Positions 25,255 through 35,121 of a DNA stretch of 64,000 nt are shown here, piece after piece. Position 1 is the first letter of the stretch, and each line of letters starts with the position of its first letter. Under the pieces are notes generated by a model, which was not told where the DNA came from, ran no database searches, and saw only the letters and a program-made list of their open reading frames with translations. Source of the DNA: Micromonospora gifhornensis (GTDB taxonomy: Bacteria > Actinomycetota > Actinomycetes > Mycobacteriales > Micromonosporaceae); NCBI RefSeq assembly GCF_016863515.1, contig NZ_BOPA01000010.1, positions 186,001-250,000 of the forward strand. The letters run 5' to 3'. The position numbers and the translations under genes are program-made.

Positions 25255-26598
25255 ATGTCCGACCAGCCACCCCCGGCAGGTCCACCGAATTCGTCACCAG
25301 ACGAATCGGCCCCGTCCGTCGGTGCTTCCAGTTGGCAGCCCACCGACCCGACGGCACCTGCCTCGCCGCAACGAGATCCGGCCACCGCGGGTCCGCCGTC
25401 ACCTCCGCCGCAGGGGTACGGCCCGGCCTCCGCGACGCCGCCTGGTGAATACGGCCCGCCCGCTGCCGCACCGCCAGCCGGGTACGGCCCGCCACCCGGC
25501 GACTACGGCCCGCCGGTAGCCCCGCCGCCGGGCGGGTACGGCTCGCCACCTGGCGGGTACGGTCCGCCTGTAGCCCCGCCGCCGGGCGGGTACGGTCCGC
25601 CGCCGGGCGGTTCGCCGGGTAACCCGCCGCTCTGGGGCGGATATCCCGCCTATCCCGGCCAGCCGGCTCCGCTGGTCGGCAATCCTCAACAGCCGGTGCC
25701 GGTCTATCCCGGCCAGCCCTTCCACGGCTGGTACGACCCGGCGGCGTACGGGCTCGATCCCGCCGACGCCCTGGTCACTCCGCCCGGTGCGGGTATCAAT
25801 GGTTGGTTCAGCCGCTGCTGGGGTGCGGTGCGCCGGGGCTGGAGCCTGCTGCTGCCGATCGTCGTGCTGACCCAGGTGCTGCCGGCGGCGGCGCTGTCGG
25901 TGCTCGGGCTGATCTTCGACCCGTCGGCCCGGTGGGAGGCAGAGATCGCCGCCGACTCTGCGGCCCTGCCCGCCAACTTCGGTGTCGACCTGGCGAAGTG
26001 GATGGGTGTGCTGGTCGCCGGGGGTCTGATCTTCGGTCTGGTGCAGTGTGTCGGGTGGGCCGCCGGCACGTGGGTGATCGCCCGCCAGGCAGCCGGTGCA
26101 CAGGTCAGCCTCGGGGGCGCATTCGGCTACGGCGTGCGCCGGGCGTTCGGCCTCTGGGGCTGGACGCTGCTCATCGGCCTGATCGTGACCCTCGGCTTCT
26201 GCCTCTGCTTCCTGCCCGGTGTCTACGCGGGCTTCGCGCTGGCCATGGCCGGACCGGTCTACCTCTTCGAGCGCCACGATCCGTTCGGCCGCTCGCACCG
26301 GATGCTGCGCGACCGGCTGGGGCTGCTGCTCGGCCGGGTGGCGTTGACGGCCGGCGTGGTGATCGCCATCGGGTTCGTCGCCGGCGTGGTGGAGGGGGTC
26401 GTGCTCATGCCGTTCGGCACCGCGCCGCTCGAAGCCGTGGACACCGCCGTCGGCGCGGTCCTGGTGATCGTCGGGGCGGCGCTGGTGGGACTGCCGGCAC
26501 ATCTGGCCCAGCTGGTCGGGCTGGTGGTCACGTACGCCGAACAGCGGGCCCACGAGGGTCCGGTGAACAGTGGGCGACTGGCTGCCGAACTCGGCTGA
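25255..26598 (+). CDS. Pro/Gly/Tyr-rich tailed polytopic membrane protein
   Basis: A protein of 447 aa. Residues 1-180 are a disordered, cytoplasmic-looking tail made of repeats of the type PPGGYGPP (at least five near-copies between about 60 and 125). The rest is a membrane domain with about six helices: around 200-225 (LLLPIVVLTQVLPAAALSVLG), 250-270, 295-330, 360-385, 395-415. It resembles the actinobacterial glycerophosphoryl-diester-phosphodiesterase-type membrane domain proteins, but no catalytic residues are visible. ATG 25255 has GAGGAGG 6 nt upstream. It lies upstream of groEL but is separated from it by the CIRCE operators. Confidence 0.75.
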   Translation: MSDQPPPAGPPNSSPDESAPSVGASSWQPTDPTAPASPQRDPATAGPPSPPPQGYGPASATPPGEYGPPAAAPPAGYGPPPGDYGPPVAPPPGGYGSPPGGYGPPVAPPPGGYGPPPGGSPGNPPLWGGYPAYPGQPAPLVGNPQQPVPVYPGQPFHGWYDPAAYGLDPADALVTPPGAGINGWFSRCWGAVRRGWSLLLPIVVLTQVLPAAALSVLGLIFDPSARWEAEIAADSAALPANFGVDLAKWMGVLVAGGLIFGLVQCVGWAAGTWVIARQAAGAQVSLGGAFGYGVRRAFGLWGWTLLIGLIVTLGFCLCFLPGVYAGFALAMAGPVYLFERHDPFGRSHRMLRDRLGLLLGRVALTAGVVIAIGFVAGVVEGVVLMPFGTAPLEAVDTAVGAVLVIVGAALVGLPAHLAQLVGLVVTYAEQRAHEGPVNSGRLAAELG

Positions 26599-26612
26599 AC
26601 CGGGCCATCGTG

Positions 26613-26639
26613 CTTGCACTCGGCAGGGGAGAGTGCTAA
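26613..26639 (+). promoter_or_regulatory. CIRCE operator 1 (HrcA site)
   Basis: CTTGCACTC-N9-GAGTGCTAA matches the CIRCE inverted repeat (TTAGCACTC-N9-GAGTGCTAA) with two changes in the left arm. TTGCAC (26614-26619) and TAAACA (26637-26642), spaced 17 nt, could be the groEL promoter overlapping the operator. HrcA is expected to repress here until heat stress. Confidence 0.88.
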
Positions 26640-28496
<1,857 letters not shown>

Positions 28497-28512
28497 GTCC
28501 AGCTTCAACCTG

Positions 28513-28546
28513 AAAGGGCGGGCCGCGTCAGCGGTCCGCCCTTTTC
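28513..28546 (+). terminator. Intrinsic terminator after groEL
   Basis: The arms 28513-28526 and 28531-28544 (14 bp, one G-U) close on a GTCA loop, followed by TTCC within a TTTT run. It lies 16 nt past the groEL stop. Confidence 0.9.
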
Positions 28547-28563
28547 CTGTCGGGGCGACTTCC

Positions 28564-28806
28564 CTATCGGGGCACGGGGCGCTGGTTGCGCCGCTTCTGC
28601 GCCCGGTCGTACGGCGGACGGTGTGGCACCGGCTCGTCCACCAGGATGAGTGGTTCCTCGGGTGCTTCGGTCGTTCCGGTCATCTCCGCCAGCTGCTCGG
28701 CGTCGCCGTAATCCAGCCGGTTGATCGGCAGTGTGCCCGGCAGGTCGTGGACCGGGGCCCAGCCGGCAGGCAACGCCTCCGAGGCCTGATCGTCGTCCGT
28801 GGTCAT
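28564..28806 (-). CDS. Hypothetical acidic protein, 80 aa
   Basis: A small soluble protein with an acidic N-terminus (MTTDDDQASEALPAGW), a middle containing LPINRLDYGDAEQLAEM and a basic C-terminal tail (RAQKRRNQRPVPR). The strong ribosome binding site GAGGAGG 6 nt before the ATG supports it as a real gene. The palindrome TACCGAACGGTA (28821-28832) sits just upstream of the ribosome binding site and could be an operator. No family is recognised. Confidence 0.65.
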   Translation of the reverse strand: MTTDDDQASEALPAGWAPVHDLPGTLPINRLDYGDAEQLAEMTGTTEAPEEPLILVDEPVPHRPPYDRAQKRRNQRPVPR

Positions 28807-28894
28807 GGCTGCCTCCTCTATACCGAACGGTAAGGGGCGTCGATGACCCGGGCGGGCGAACGGCGCTATCGGAGGCTATGCACCCTTCGCCCGG

Positions 28895-29830
28895 TTACGC
28901 CGAGTCGAGGCTCCGGCGATACAGGAAGAAGACCCGCTCGATCCGGGCTCCCGCACTGCGTGAATAGAACGGCACCGGACCGACCCAGCCGATCTGTGCG
29001 GTCTCGATCCCGGCGGCCCGCTGGTCGGCCAGGCAGCGCCGCAGCAGGACGCCGCCGATGCCGGATCCCTCGGCTGCGGGTGCCGTACCCATCGGCCCGA
29101 ACCAACTCGGCCGCGCCGACCCGTAGGCGGCGAAGCCGAGTAGCTCGCCGTCGCGTTCGGCCAGGTGGCAGCCGGCGTCCGGGCGTCCGAGCGAGCCGGC
29201 CAGTTCGGCGTCCCAGGAGCCGCCGAAGGTGGCCCGGGAGAAGGCGGCGAGCGCCGGCAGGTCGGCAGGCTCGGCACGGCGTACGGTCACCCCCTGCCCG
29301 GCGAGGCGGGTCTCGGCGGCCTCCGTGGAGCGCAGCGCCGGTGACCCGTCGTACGACAGGTCGACGGTCATGTTCCAGGCCGTGCGGTCCTGCGTGTAGC
29401 CGAGTGCGAGGGCCAGGCAGACCGCCGGGGTGTACCTGACGTCCACCCCGGGCCAGGCGTAGTGCGGCGGGTTGCCGGCGAGAAGCACCTCGACCGCGCC
29501 CAGTTCGGCAAGCGCCTGCTCGGCGTGCCCGAGCAGTGCCCGGCCGACGCCCTGACGCCGCTGGCGTGGCTCCACGGCCACCAGGTCCACGTGCCCCGCG
29601 CGGCCGTCGCCGTCGGCCAACGAACAGATCAGTACGCCGATCAACTCACCGGCCCGGTACGCCCCGAACACTCGCACCGTCCGGTCGGCCTCGGCGCGTA
29701 CCCAGAGCGTCGTCACGAGTGGCTCGGCCTCGGTCGCGTCCTCCGGCAGGTCGAGCGCCCGTCGACACAGTCGCACCACCTCGGGAGCCCGTTCGAGGGT
29801 CAACTCGGTGACGGTCGTCTCGGCATCCAT
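28895..29830 (-). CDS. Tandem GNAT domain acetyltransferase
   Basis: A protein of 311 aa with two GNAT modules. The first has VAVEPRQRRQGVGRALLGHAEQAL (about residues 84-107). The second has the weaker SGIGGVLLRRCLADQRAAG (about 258-276) and ends in YSRSAGARIERVFFLYRR. A Trp/Pro-rich segment joins them (NPPHYAWPGVDVRY). The substrate is unknown. The ATG follows TAGGGT (29839-29844) by 8 nt with no ribosome binding site, so a leaderless mRNA is likely. Confidence 0.85.
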   Translation of the reverse strand: MDAETTVTELTLERAPEVVRLCRRALDLPEDATEAEPLVTTLWVRAEADRTVRVFGAYRAGELIGVLICSLADGDGRAGHVDLVAVEPRQRRQGVGRALLGHAEQALAELGAVEVLLAGNPPHYAWPGVDVRYTPAVCLALALGYTQDRTAWNMTVDLSYDGSPALRSTEAAETRLAGQGVTVRRAEPADLPALAAFSRATFGGSWDAELAGSLGRPDAGCHLAERDGELLGFAAYGSARPSWFGPMGTAPAAEGSGIGGVLLRRCLADQRAAGIETAQIGWVGPVPFYSRSAGARIERVFFLYRRSLDSA

Positions 29831-29873
29831 GGCTGCCGACCCTAGATCATCGCCGATCCGGTGTCAGACCCGC

Positions 29874-30062
29874 TCATGGTGAGGTGCTGATGCCGCCTCG
29901 GACACTCAACGGATCGTCGACGCTGGACTTGGTGACCACCTGGATCGCTCCACAGCACAGGGCCACGACGAGGGCGGGCACGCCCAGCAGGACCAGCAGC
30001 GCCATGCCGCGCCACCGGGCAACCGACGGCGCCAGGGGAGCGCCGGGTGAATGACCGTGCAT
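29874..30062 (-). CDS. Small single-pass membrane protein, 62 aa
   Basis: A short basic N-terminus is followed by one TM helix at about 20-42 (MALLVLLGVPALVVALCC) and a polar extracytoplasmic tail. It has no recognised family. The ATG is preceded by TATCTT (30071-30076) at 8 nt, the same leaderless arrangement seen at other genes here, which raises confidence that it is expressed. A competing frame (29842-30072) has no membrane pattern and is less likely. Confidence 0.5.
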   Translation of the reverse strand: MHGHSPGAPLAPSVARWRGMALLVLLGVPALVVALCCGAIQVVTKSSVDDPLSVRGGISTSP

Positions 30063-30131
30063 GAGCCTGCAAGATAGCAGTTCACGGACCGTTTGTGACC
30101 CCTTGACGAGATCTGCTCACATTGCGTGAGG

Positions 30132-32540
30132 TCAGCCGCGGGCGGCGCGTACGGCCGCGTACGCGTCGACCAGGCCGGCGCCGATCACGTTGCGCGTACC
30201 ACCGCAGGCGTCGGTCCGCTCCGCCGAATCGGTACCGGTCGGGACGGCGGTGGCCGTGGCGCGCAGCAGTTGCCGGGTCCGATCGAGGTCCCCGACCAGG
30301 TCGGGATCGGCCGACCACATCAGCGCAACCACGCCCGCCACCTGGGGGGTGGCCATGGAGGTGCCGTCGAGGGTGGCGTACCCGCCGCCGGGCATCGCGG
30401 AGAGCACGTCCGCTCCCGGAGCCATCAGGTCCGGTTTGGCCACCCCGCCGGGCGCCGGGCCCCGGGAGGAGAAGGCGGCGACCTGACGCCGCTGGTCCAC
30501 CGCGCCGACGGTGAGCACGTCCGGGTACGGTGCGGGCGGGTCCTGTACCGAATCGCAGAGCGGTCCGCTGTTGCCGGCCGCCGCGACGACCAGGATTCCC
30601 GCCGCCTCCAGCGCGTCCGTGGCCGGTCGTAGCGCTTGCGGATCACAGCCCTCGATCGGCGGGCAGCCCCACGAGTTGGTCAGGATCTCCGGTGCGCGGG
30701 CCGGTCGGCCGTCGGTGAACGGGTCACCGCCGGGCGGGAAGGGCGCCAGCATGAACTGAAGGCAGTCGAGGTAGGAGGCCGGATTGCCGAGATTGCGGTC
30801 GAGGTTGACGCAGCCCACCCAGTTCGCCCCCGGCGCGACGCCTATGCCGCCCCGGCCGACCGCGCTGCCCACCGTGTGGGTGCCGTGCCCGCTGCGGTCG
30901 GTCGGCGTACGGGTGCCGTTCCACGGATCGAACCAGGAATCGTCGCCGCCCCGGAAGTTCTCGACAAGCGTCGGATGCCGCCCGTCCACCCCGGAGTCGG
31001 AACTGCCCACGGTCACCCCGGCCCCGGTGACGCCAAGCTCGGACCAGACCCGGTCCGCGCCGATCATGGTGATGTTCCAGGGCGGGCCGTCCGGCGCCGG
31101 TGCGTGACCGACCGCCGGCGCGGCGGGTGAGGGCAACGGGCGCAGCCGCTGGCTGACCAGCACCCGAGCCACCTCGGGCCGGCGGGACAGCCAGGCCCGT
31201 ACCGCCGGTCCACCGTCCACCTCGATCGCGTTGACCAGGTAGTACGGCCGGTGTTCCAGTCGCAGCCGGCGCAGGTCGCGACGCAACTCGGCCTGGGTGC
31301 GTTCGGCGGTGGCGACCAGTCGCCGGTAGACCTGCTCGGCGCGGGCGTCGCGGCCCGCCTTACCCGTCCCGGTCGGCAGGTCGGCGAGATCCGCCTGCTC
31401 GCGCAGCAGCACGAAGAGCCGCTCGCCGTGCAGGCCGGGCTGACCGACCCCGACACCGATCGCACCGACCGCGACCAGCAGGACCAGCGTGGTCAGCCCG
31501 GCCAGTGCGGGGCGGGGCGGGCGTGCCGCCGGACGGGCCAGCAGCAGGCCGTACGCGATGGCCAGCACCAGCGCGACGAGGAGCCCGACACCTGTCGCGA
31601 CCGCCACCCAGAACGGCACGTCCCGGGTGGTGGCGAGCAGCAGGCTGATCTCCTCCGGGTCGGTGAACGCCAGCGGACCGAACACGGTGAGCCCGACCAG
31701 CCAGACGGTGGAGGTGCGGCCCGCGGTCCGGGGGTGTCGACGGGTCAGCGCGTGCAGCGCGGCCAGCGCGAAGCCCACCGGTGGCAGCGCCACCAGCAGC
31801 GGCAACTGGGCACCGGACTGGCCGGTGCCGGCACCGACCAGCAGCAGCACCACCCCCGCGACCAGCCCACCCAGCAGGACCAGTCGAGCTGGCCGGGGCG
31901 GCTGGCCACCGGTGAAGTGGTCCCAGAACCGGGCATCGAGCAACGCCGCCGCCAGCGCCCCGACGGCCGCTGCGGCCAGCCCGGCGACCACGGTTTCCAG
32001 CAGACCACCGAGCGCGCCCAGCCAGACCCACGGCACCAGCAGGGCCAGCCCGGCGGCCAGAGCCAGCCAGGTCGCCACCGATGGCCGCAGGCTGCGGGGC
32101 CGCGCCGGTGCCGGCCACCGGTCGGCCCCGGTCAGCCGGCTCGACACCCACCTGGCGACCAGCGCCAGCAGGGTGGCCGTGACGGCCAGCGCGGCAAGGT
32201 ACGCCTCGTGGTGCACCGGGGGGATCGCCCGCAACAGCCCGAGTACGCCAAGCGTCAGCGCCCCGGCCAGCCACACCCGACCAGCGCTCCGGATCGTCGC
32301 CGAGCGGGGCACCATCGCCAGCGGCAGGGCGGCCGTGCCGATCGCGACGACGGTGAACAGGCTCACCAACGGCCAGAGCAGCGCCAACCGATCCAGCGCG
32401 GTGATCAACAGCACCTGGTCGACGGCCCACCCGCCGGTCTGCGACACGACGGTGACCCCGACCGCCCAGCAGCCGATCAGGACCGTGACGACGACCGCCC
32501 AGGGGCTGCTGGCAGTGCCAGATGAGTAGTCCGCCCGCAT
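30132..32540 (-). CDS. Polytopic membrane-anchored subtilisin (S8) protease
   Basis: A protein of 802 aa. The first 385 or so residues contain about ten hydrophobic helices. They are followed by an I9-like helical segment (residues about 400-470, RRLVATAERTQAELRRDLRRL) and an S8 catalytic domain. The triad is Asp in SSDSGVDGRHP (about 514), His in GHGTHTVGS (about 551) and Ser in GTSMATPQVAG (about 727), with the oxyanion-type AAAGNSGP motif. The protease domain should face outward. ATG 32540 lies 6 nt after TACTGT (32547-32552) and is preferred over an ATG nine codons upstream. It is divergent from glpD. Confidence 0.88.
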   Translation of the reverse strand: MRADYSSGTASSPWAVVVTVLIGCWAVGVTVVSQTGGWAVDQVLLITALDRLALLWPLVSLFTVVAIGTAALPLAMVPRSATIRSAGRVWLAGALTLGVLGLLRAIPPVHHEAYLAALAVTATLLALVARWVSSRLTGADRWPAPARPRSLRPSVATWLALAAGLALLVPWVWLGALGGLLETVVAGLAAAAVGALAAALLDARFWDHFTGGQPPRPARLVLLGGLVAGVVLLLVGAGTGQSGAQLPLLVALPPVGFALAALHALTRRHPRTAGRTSTVWLVGLTVFGPLAFTDPEEISLLLATTRDVPFWVAVATGVGLLVALVLAIAYGLLLARPAARPPRPALAGLTTLVLLVAVGAIGVGVGQPGLHGERLFVLLREQADLADLPTGTGKAGRDARAEQVYRRLVATAERTQAELRRDLRRLRLEHRPYYLVNAIEVDGGPAVRAWLSRRPEVARVLVSQRLRPLPSPAAPAVGHAPAPDGPPWNITMIGADRVWSELGVTGAGVTVGSSDSGVDGRHPTLVENFRGGDDSWFDPWNGTRTPTDRSGHGTHTVGSAVGRGGIGVAPGANWVGCVNLDRNLGNPASYLDCLQFMLAPFPPGGDPFTDGRPARAPEILTNSWGCPPIEGCDPQALRPATDALEAAGILVVAAAGNSGPLCDSVQDPPAPYPDVLTVGAVDQRRQVAAFSSRGPAPGGVAKPDLMAPGADVLSAMPGGGYATLDGTSMATPQVAGVVALMWSADPDLVGDLDRTRQLLRATATAVPTGTDSAERTDACGGTRNVIGAGLVDAYAAVRAARG

Positions 32541-32664
32541 CCGCACACAGTACGACGCAGGCCGCACCCGGCCGGTGGGCTCGGCACGAAGGGTGGACGA
32601 GGAGGGAGCGGGCCGGCCCTGGCGGCGAAGGTCGCGGGTACGGCGGGACGGTTACGGTGGAGCG

Positions 32665-34482
32665 ATGCGCGATCCACACGTACTGCGATCCGTCGCCGGG
32701 CAACTCTCGTCCTCCCGCCGGGCCAGCGACCTGCGTCGGCTGCGGGCCGAGCGCTTCGACGTGCTGATCATCGGTGGAGGCGTGACCGGTGCGGGCGCGG
32801 CCGTCGATGCCGCGTCGCGGGGGCTGAAGGTGGCCCTGGTGGAGGCGCGGGACTTCGCGGCCGGCACCTCCAGCCGATCCAGCAAGCTGATCCACGGCGG
32901 CCTGCGCTACCTGGAACAGTTGGAGTTCAACCTGGTGCACGAGGCGCTGACCGAGCGGGGGCTGCTGGCCACCCGGTTGGCACCGCACCTGGTACGCCCG
33001 GTGCCGTTCCTGGTGCCGCTGCCCGCCGGTGACGGCGTACGGGGCCTGCCCGCCCGGATCGTCCGGCGGGCCTACTACGGCGCCGGGGTGGCCGCGTACG
33101 ACGCCTTCGCGGGTCTGTTCGGCGGAGGCCGGGGCATGCCGCTGCACCGGCACCTGAGCCGGGAGGGCGCCCGCCGGATCTTTCCGAGCCTGCGCACCGA
33201 CGGGCTGGCCGGAGCGATCCGCTACTACGACGGGCAGGTGGACGATGCCCGGCTGGTCGTCACCCTGGCCCGCACCGCCGCGAGCCTGGGGGCGACAGTG
33301 GTCAGCAGCGCCCAGGCGGTCGGCCTGATCCGGCAGGCCCGGGAGGTCACCGGGGTGCGGATACGTGACCTGGAGGCACCGGCCGGCTCCCCGGACGCCG
33401 AGTTCGAGGTGCAGGCGCGATCGGTGATCGCGGCAACCGGGGTGTGGACCGACGACATGTCCCGCATGCTCAACGACGTCGGGCTGCGCCCCGGCATCCG
33501 GGTACGGGCCTCCAAGGGCGTGCACCTGGTGGTGCCCCGCTCGGCGATCACCGGGGACACCGGGCTGATCCTGCGGACGGCGACGAGCGTGCTGTTCGTC
33601 ATCCCGTGGGGCGGGCACTGGATCATCGGTACCACGGACACCGACTGGCGGTTGGACCGTTCCCACCCGGCGGCCTCCGCCAGCGACATCGACTACCTGC
33701 TGCGGCAGGTCAACACCGTGCTCGACCGGCCGCTGACCACCGCCGACATCGAAGGTGTCTACGCCGGGCTGCGCCCGCTGCTGGCCGGCGAGGCGGACTC
33801 CACCTCCAAGCTGTCCCGGGAACACGCGGTCATCGAGCCGATGCTCGGCCTGCTGCTTGTCGCCGGGGGCAAGTACACGACGTACCGGGTGATGGCCGCC
33901 GACGTGGTCGACCGGGCCGCGCGTCGGCTCGGCTGGCCACGGCCGTCGCGTACCGCCGACCTGCCGTTGCTCGGCGCCGACGGGTACGCGGCCATGTGGC
34001 GGGACCGGGCCGTCCTGGCCCGCCGGCACGGGTTGCCGGTCGGCGTGGTGGAGCACCTGCTCGAACGCTACGGCAGCCTGACCCTGGATCTGCTCGCCCT
34101 GATCGACGCCGATCCGCTGCTGGCCTCTCCGCTGGCGGGGGCACCGGAGTACCTCGCGGCCGAGGTGACCTACGCGGCTCGGGCCGAGGGAGCGTTGCAC
34201 CTGGAGGACGTGCTGACTCGGCGTACCCGGATCTCGTTCGAGACCACCCACCGGGGCCTGGAGTCGGCCGAACACACGGCCGAGTTGATGGGCGCGGTGC
34301 TCGGGTGGGACGCCGACCGGCGGGCCCGGGAGGTGGCGCACTACCGGGCCCGGGTGATGGCCGAACGGCAGTCGCAGTTGATGCCGGACGATGCGACGGC
34401 CGACGCGGCCCGGCTCGGTGCGCCGGACGTGCGCGGCTACGCCGCCGACCGGGGCGCCGACGATGCCGGGCTTCCACGCTGA
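32665..34482 (+). CDS. glpD: Glycerol-3-phosphate dehydrogenase (FAD)
   Basis: A protein of 605 aa oxidising sn-glycerol 3-phosphate to dihydroxyacetone phosphate at the membrane. The FAD dinucleotide-binding motif is DVLIIGGGVTGAGAAVDAASRG (about 35-56), followed by the family signatures SSRSSKLIHGGLRYLEQ, SKGVHLVVPR and a late GGKYTTYRVMA. The C-terminal GlpD-specific domain is present. ATG 32665 has GGTGGAG 5 nt before it. No glpF or glpK is adjacent, so it is a stand-alone catabolic or phospholipid-linked gene. Confidence 0.95.
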   Translation: MRDPHVLRSVAGQLSSSRRASDLRRLRAERFDVLIIGGGVTGAGAAVDAASRGLKVALVEARDFAAGTSSRSSKLIHGGLRYLEQLEFNLVHEALTERGLLATRLAPHLVRPVPFLVPLPAGDGVRGLPARIVRRAYYGAGVAAYDAFAGLFGGGRGMPLHRHLSREGARRIFPSLRTDGLAGAIRYYDGQVDDARLVVTLARTAASLGATVVSSAQAVGLIRQAREVTGVRIRDLEAPAGSPDAEFEVQARSVIAATGVWTDDMSRMLNDVGLRPGIRVRASKGVHLVVPRSAITGDTGLILRTATSVLFVIPWGGHWIIGTTDTDWRLDRSHPAASASDIDYLLRQVNTVLDRPLTTADIEGVYAGLRPLLAGEADSTSKLSREHAVIEPMLGLLLVAGGKYTTYRVMAADVVDRAARRLGWPRPSRTADLPLLGADGYAAMWRDRAVLARRHGLPVGVVEHLLERYGSLTLDLLALIDADPLLASPLAGAPEYLAAEVTYAARAEGALHLEDVLTRRTRISFETTHRGLESAEHTAELMGAVLGWDADRRAREVAHYRARVMAERQSQLMPDDATADAARLGAPDVRGYAADRGADDAGLPR

Positions 34483-34564
34483 GCAGTCCACTTCGGGCAT
34501 TGTCTGCGGCAGATGTCCGCATGACGGGTTCCGCTCGCTACCTACGGTGAGGTAAGTTCCGCGC

Positions 34565-35077
34565 GTGATGGCGCTTTCCTGGTCGCGGCTGGCTCACCTT
34601 TGCGCATCCGCCCTACTGGCGGTTGCTGTCACAGGGTGCGCCCCGTTCGGCGACCAGCGCGACCCGTCGACCCAACCGGCGGCGGCCGGCAACGCCGCCG
34701 GCACCAGCGGCAAGTACCGGGTCAGCCTGCTGCAGAACGAGGGTACGGACGGCCCGCTGCGCACCCTGAACGTGGAGCCGGACGGGCGCTGGGAGTGCGT
34801 CGACTGCGCGGGCGACGGGGTGACCTCCACGGGCGCGTTGGGCCAGGAGCACTCGGAGCGGTTGCAGCTCCTGCTGGCCGACCCAACGTTGGTGATGGAG
34901 ACCGACGAGGCGCGCGGCTACAAGGTCACCTGCGTCGGCGCGCTGACCTCCAGCCTGCTGACCACCGCCGGGCTGATCACCTCGCAGGACTGCCCGGGTG
35001 AGGAGCGCCCGCCGGTGGCGGAGGAGATCCTGCTGCTGCTCACCCAGAACACCCCCGCGCAGCTCACCTCGTCCTAG
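34565..35077 (+). CDS. Predicted lipoprotein
   Basis: A protein of 170 aa (169 from ATG 34568). The signal peptide ends in a lipobox AVTGC (Cys near residue 25). The mature part is a small domain with three further cysteines (ECVDCAGDG and KVTCVGA) and a C-terminal acidic helix. No family is recognised. The upstream GGTGAGGTAAG provides a ribosome binding site. It follows glpD by 82 nt, but any functional link is unproven. Confidence 0.75.
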   Translation: MMALSWSRLAHLCASALLAVAVTGCAPFGDQRDPSTQPAAAGNAAGTSGKYRVSLLQNEGTDGPLRTLNVEPDGRWECVDCAGDGVTSTGALGQEHSERLQLLLADPTLVMETDEARGYKVTCVGALTSSLLTTAGLITSQDCPGEERPPVAEEILLLLTQNTPAQLTSS

Positions 35078-35078
35078 G

Positions 35079-35116
35079 CGGGGCGGGCCGACAGGGCGGG
35101 CCGACGGGGCGGCCGA
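35079..35116. repeat. Three tandem GGGCGG(G)CCGAC units
   Basis: Three imperfect copies of a 13-14 bp unit lie between the converging lipoprotein and oxidase genes, starting right after the lipoprotein stop. It looks like simple replication slippage in GC-rich spacer DNA. Confidence 0.6.
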
Positions 35117-35121
35117 CCGTT

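Noticed and set aside
31360..34500. Minus-strand frame of over 1000 codons spanning the glpD/protease boundary
   Set aside because: Runs across two real divergent genes with intact motifs on other frames, so it cannot be coding as a whole.
35079..35116. Possible terminator at the end of the lipoprotein gene
   Set aside because: The units are direct, not inverted, so they do not form a hairpin of useful size.
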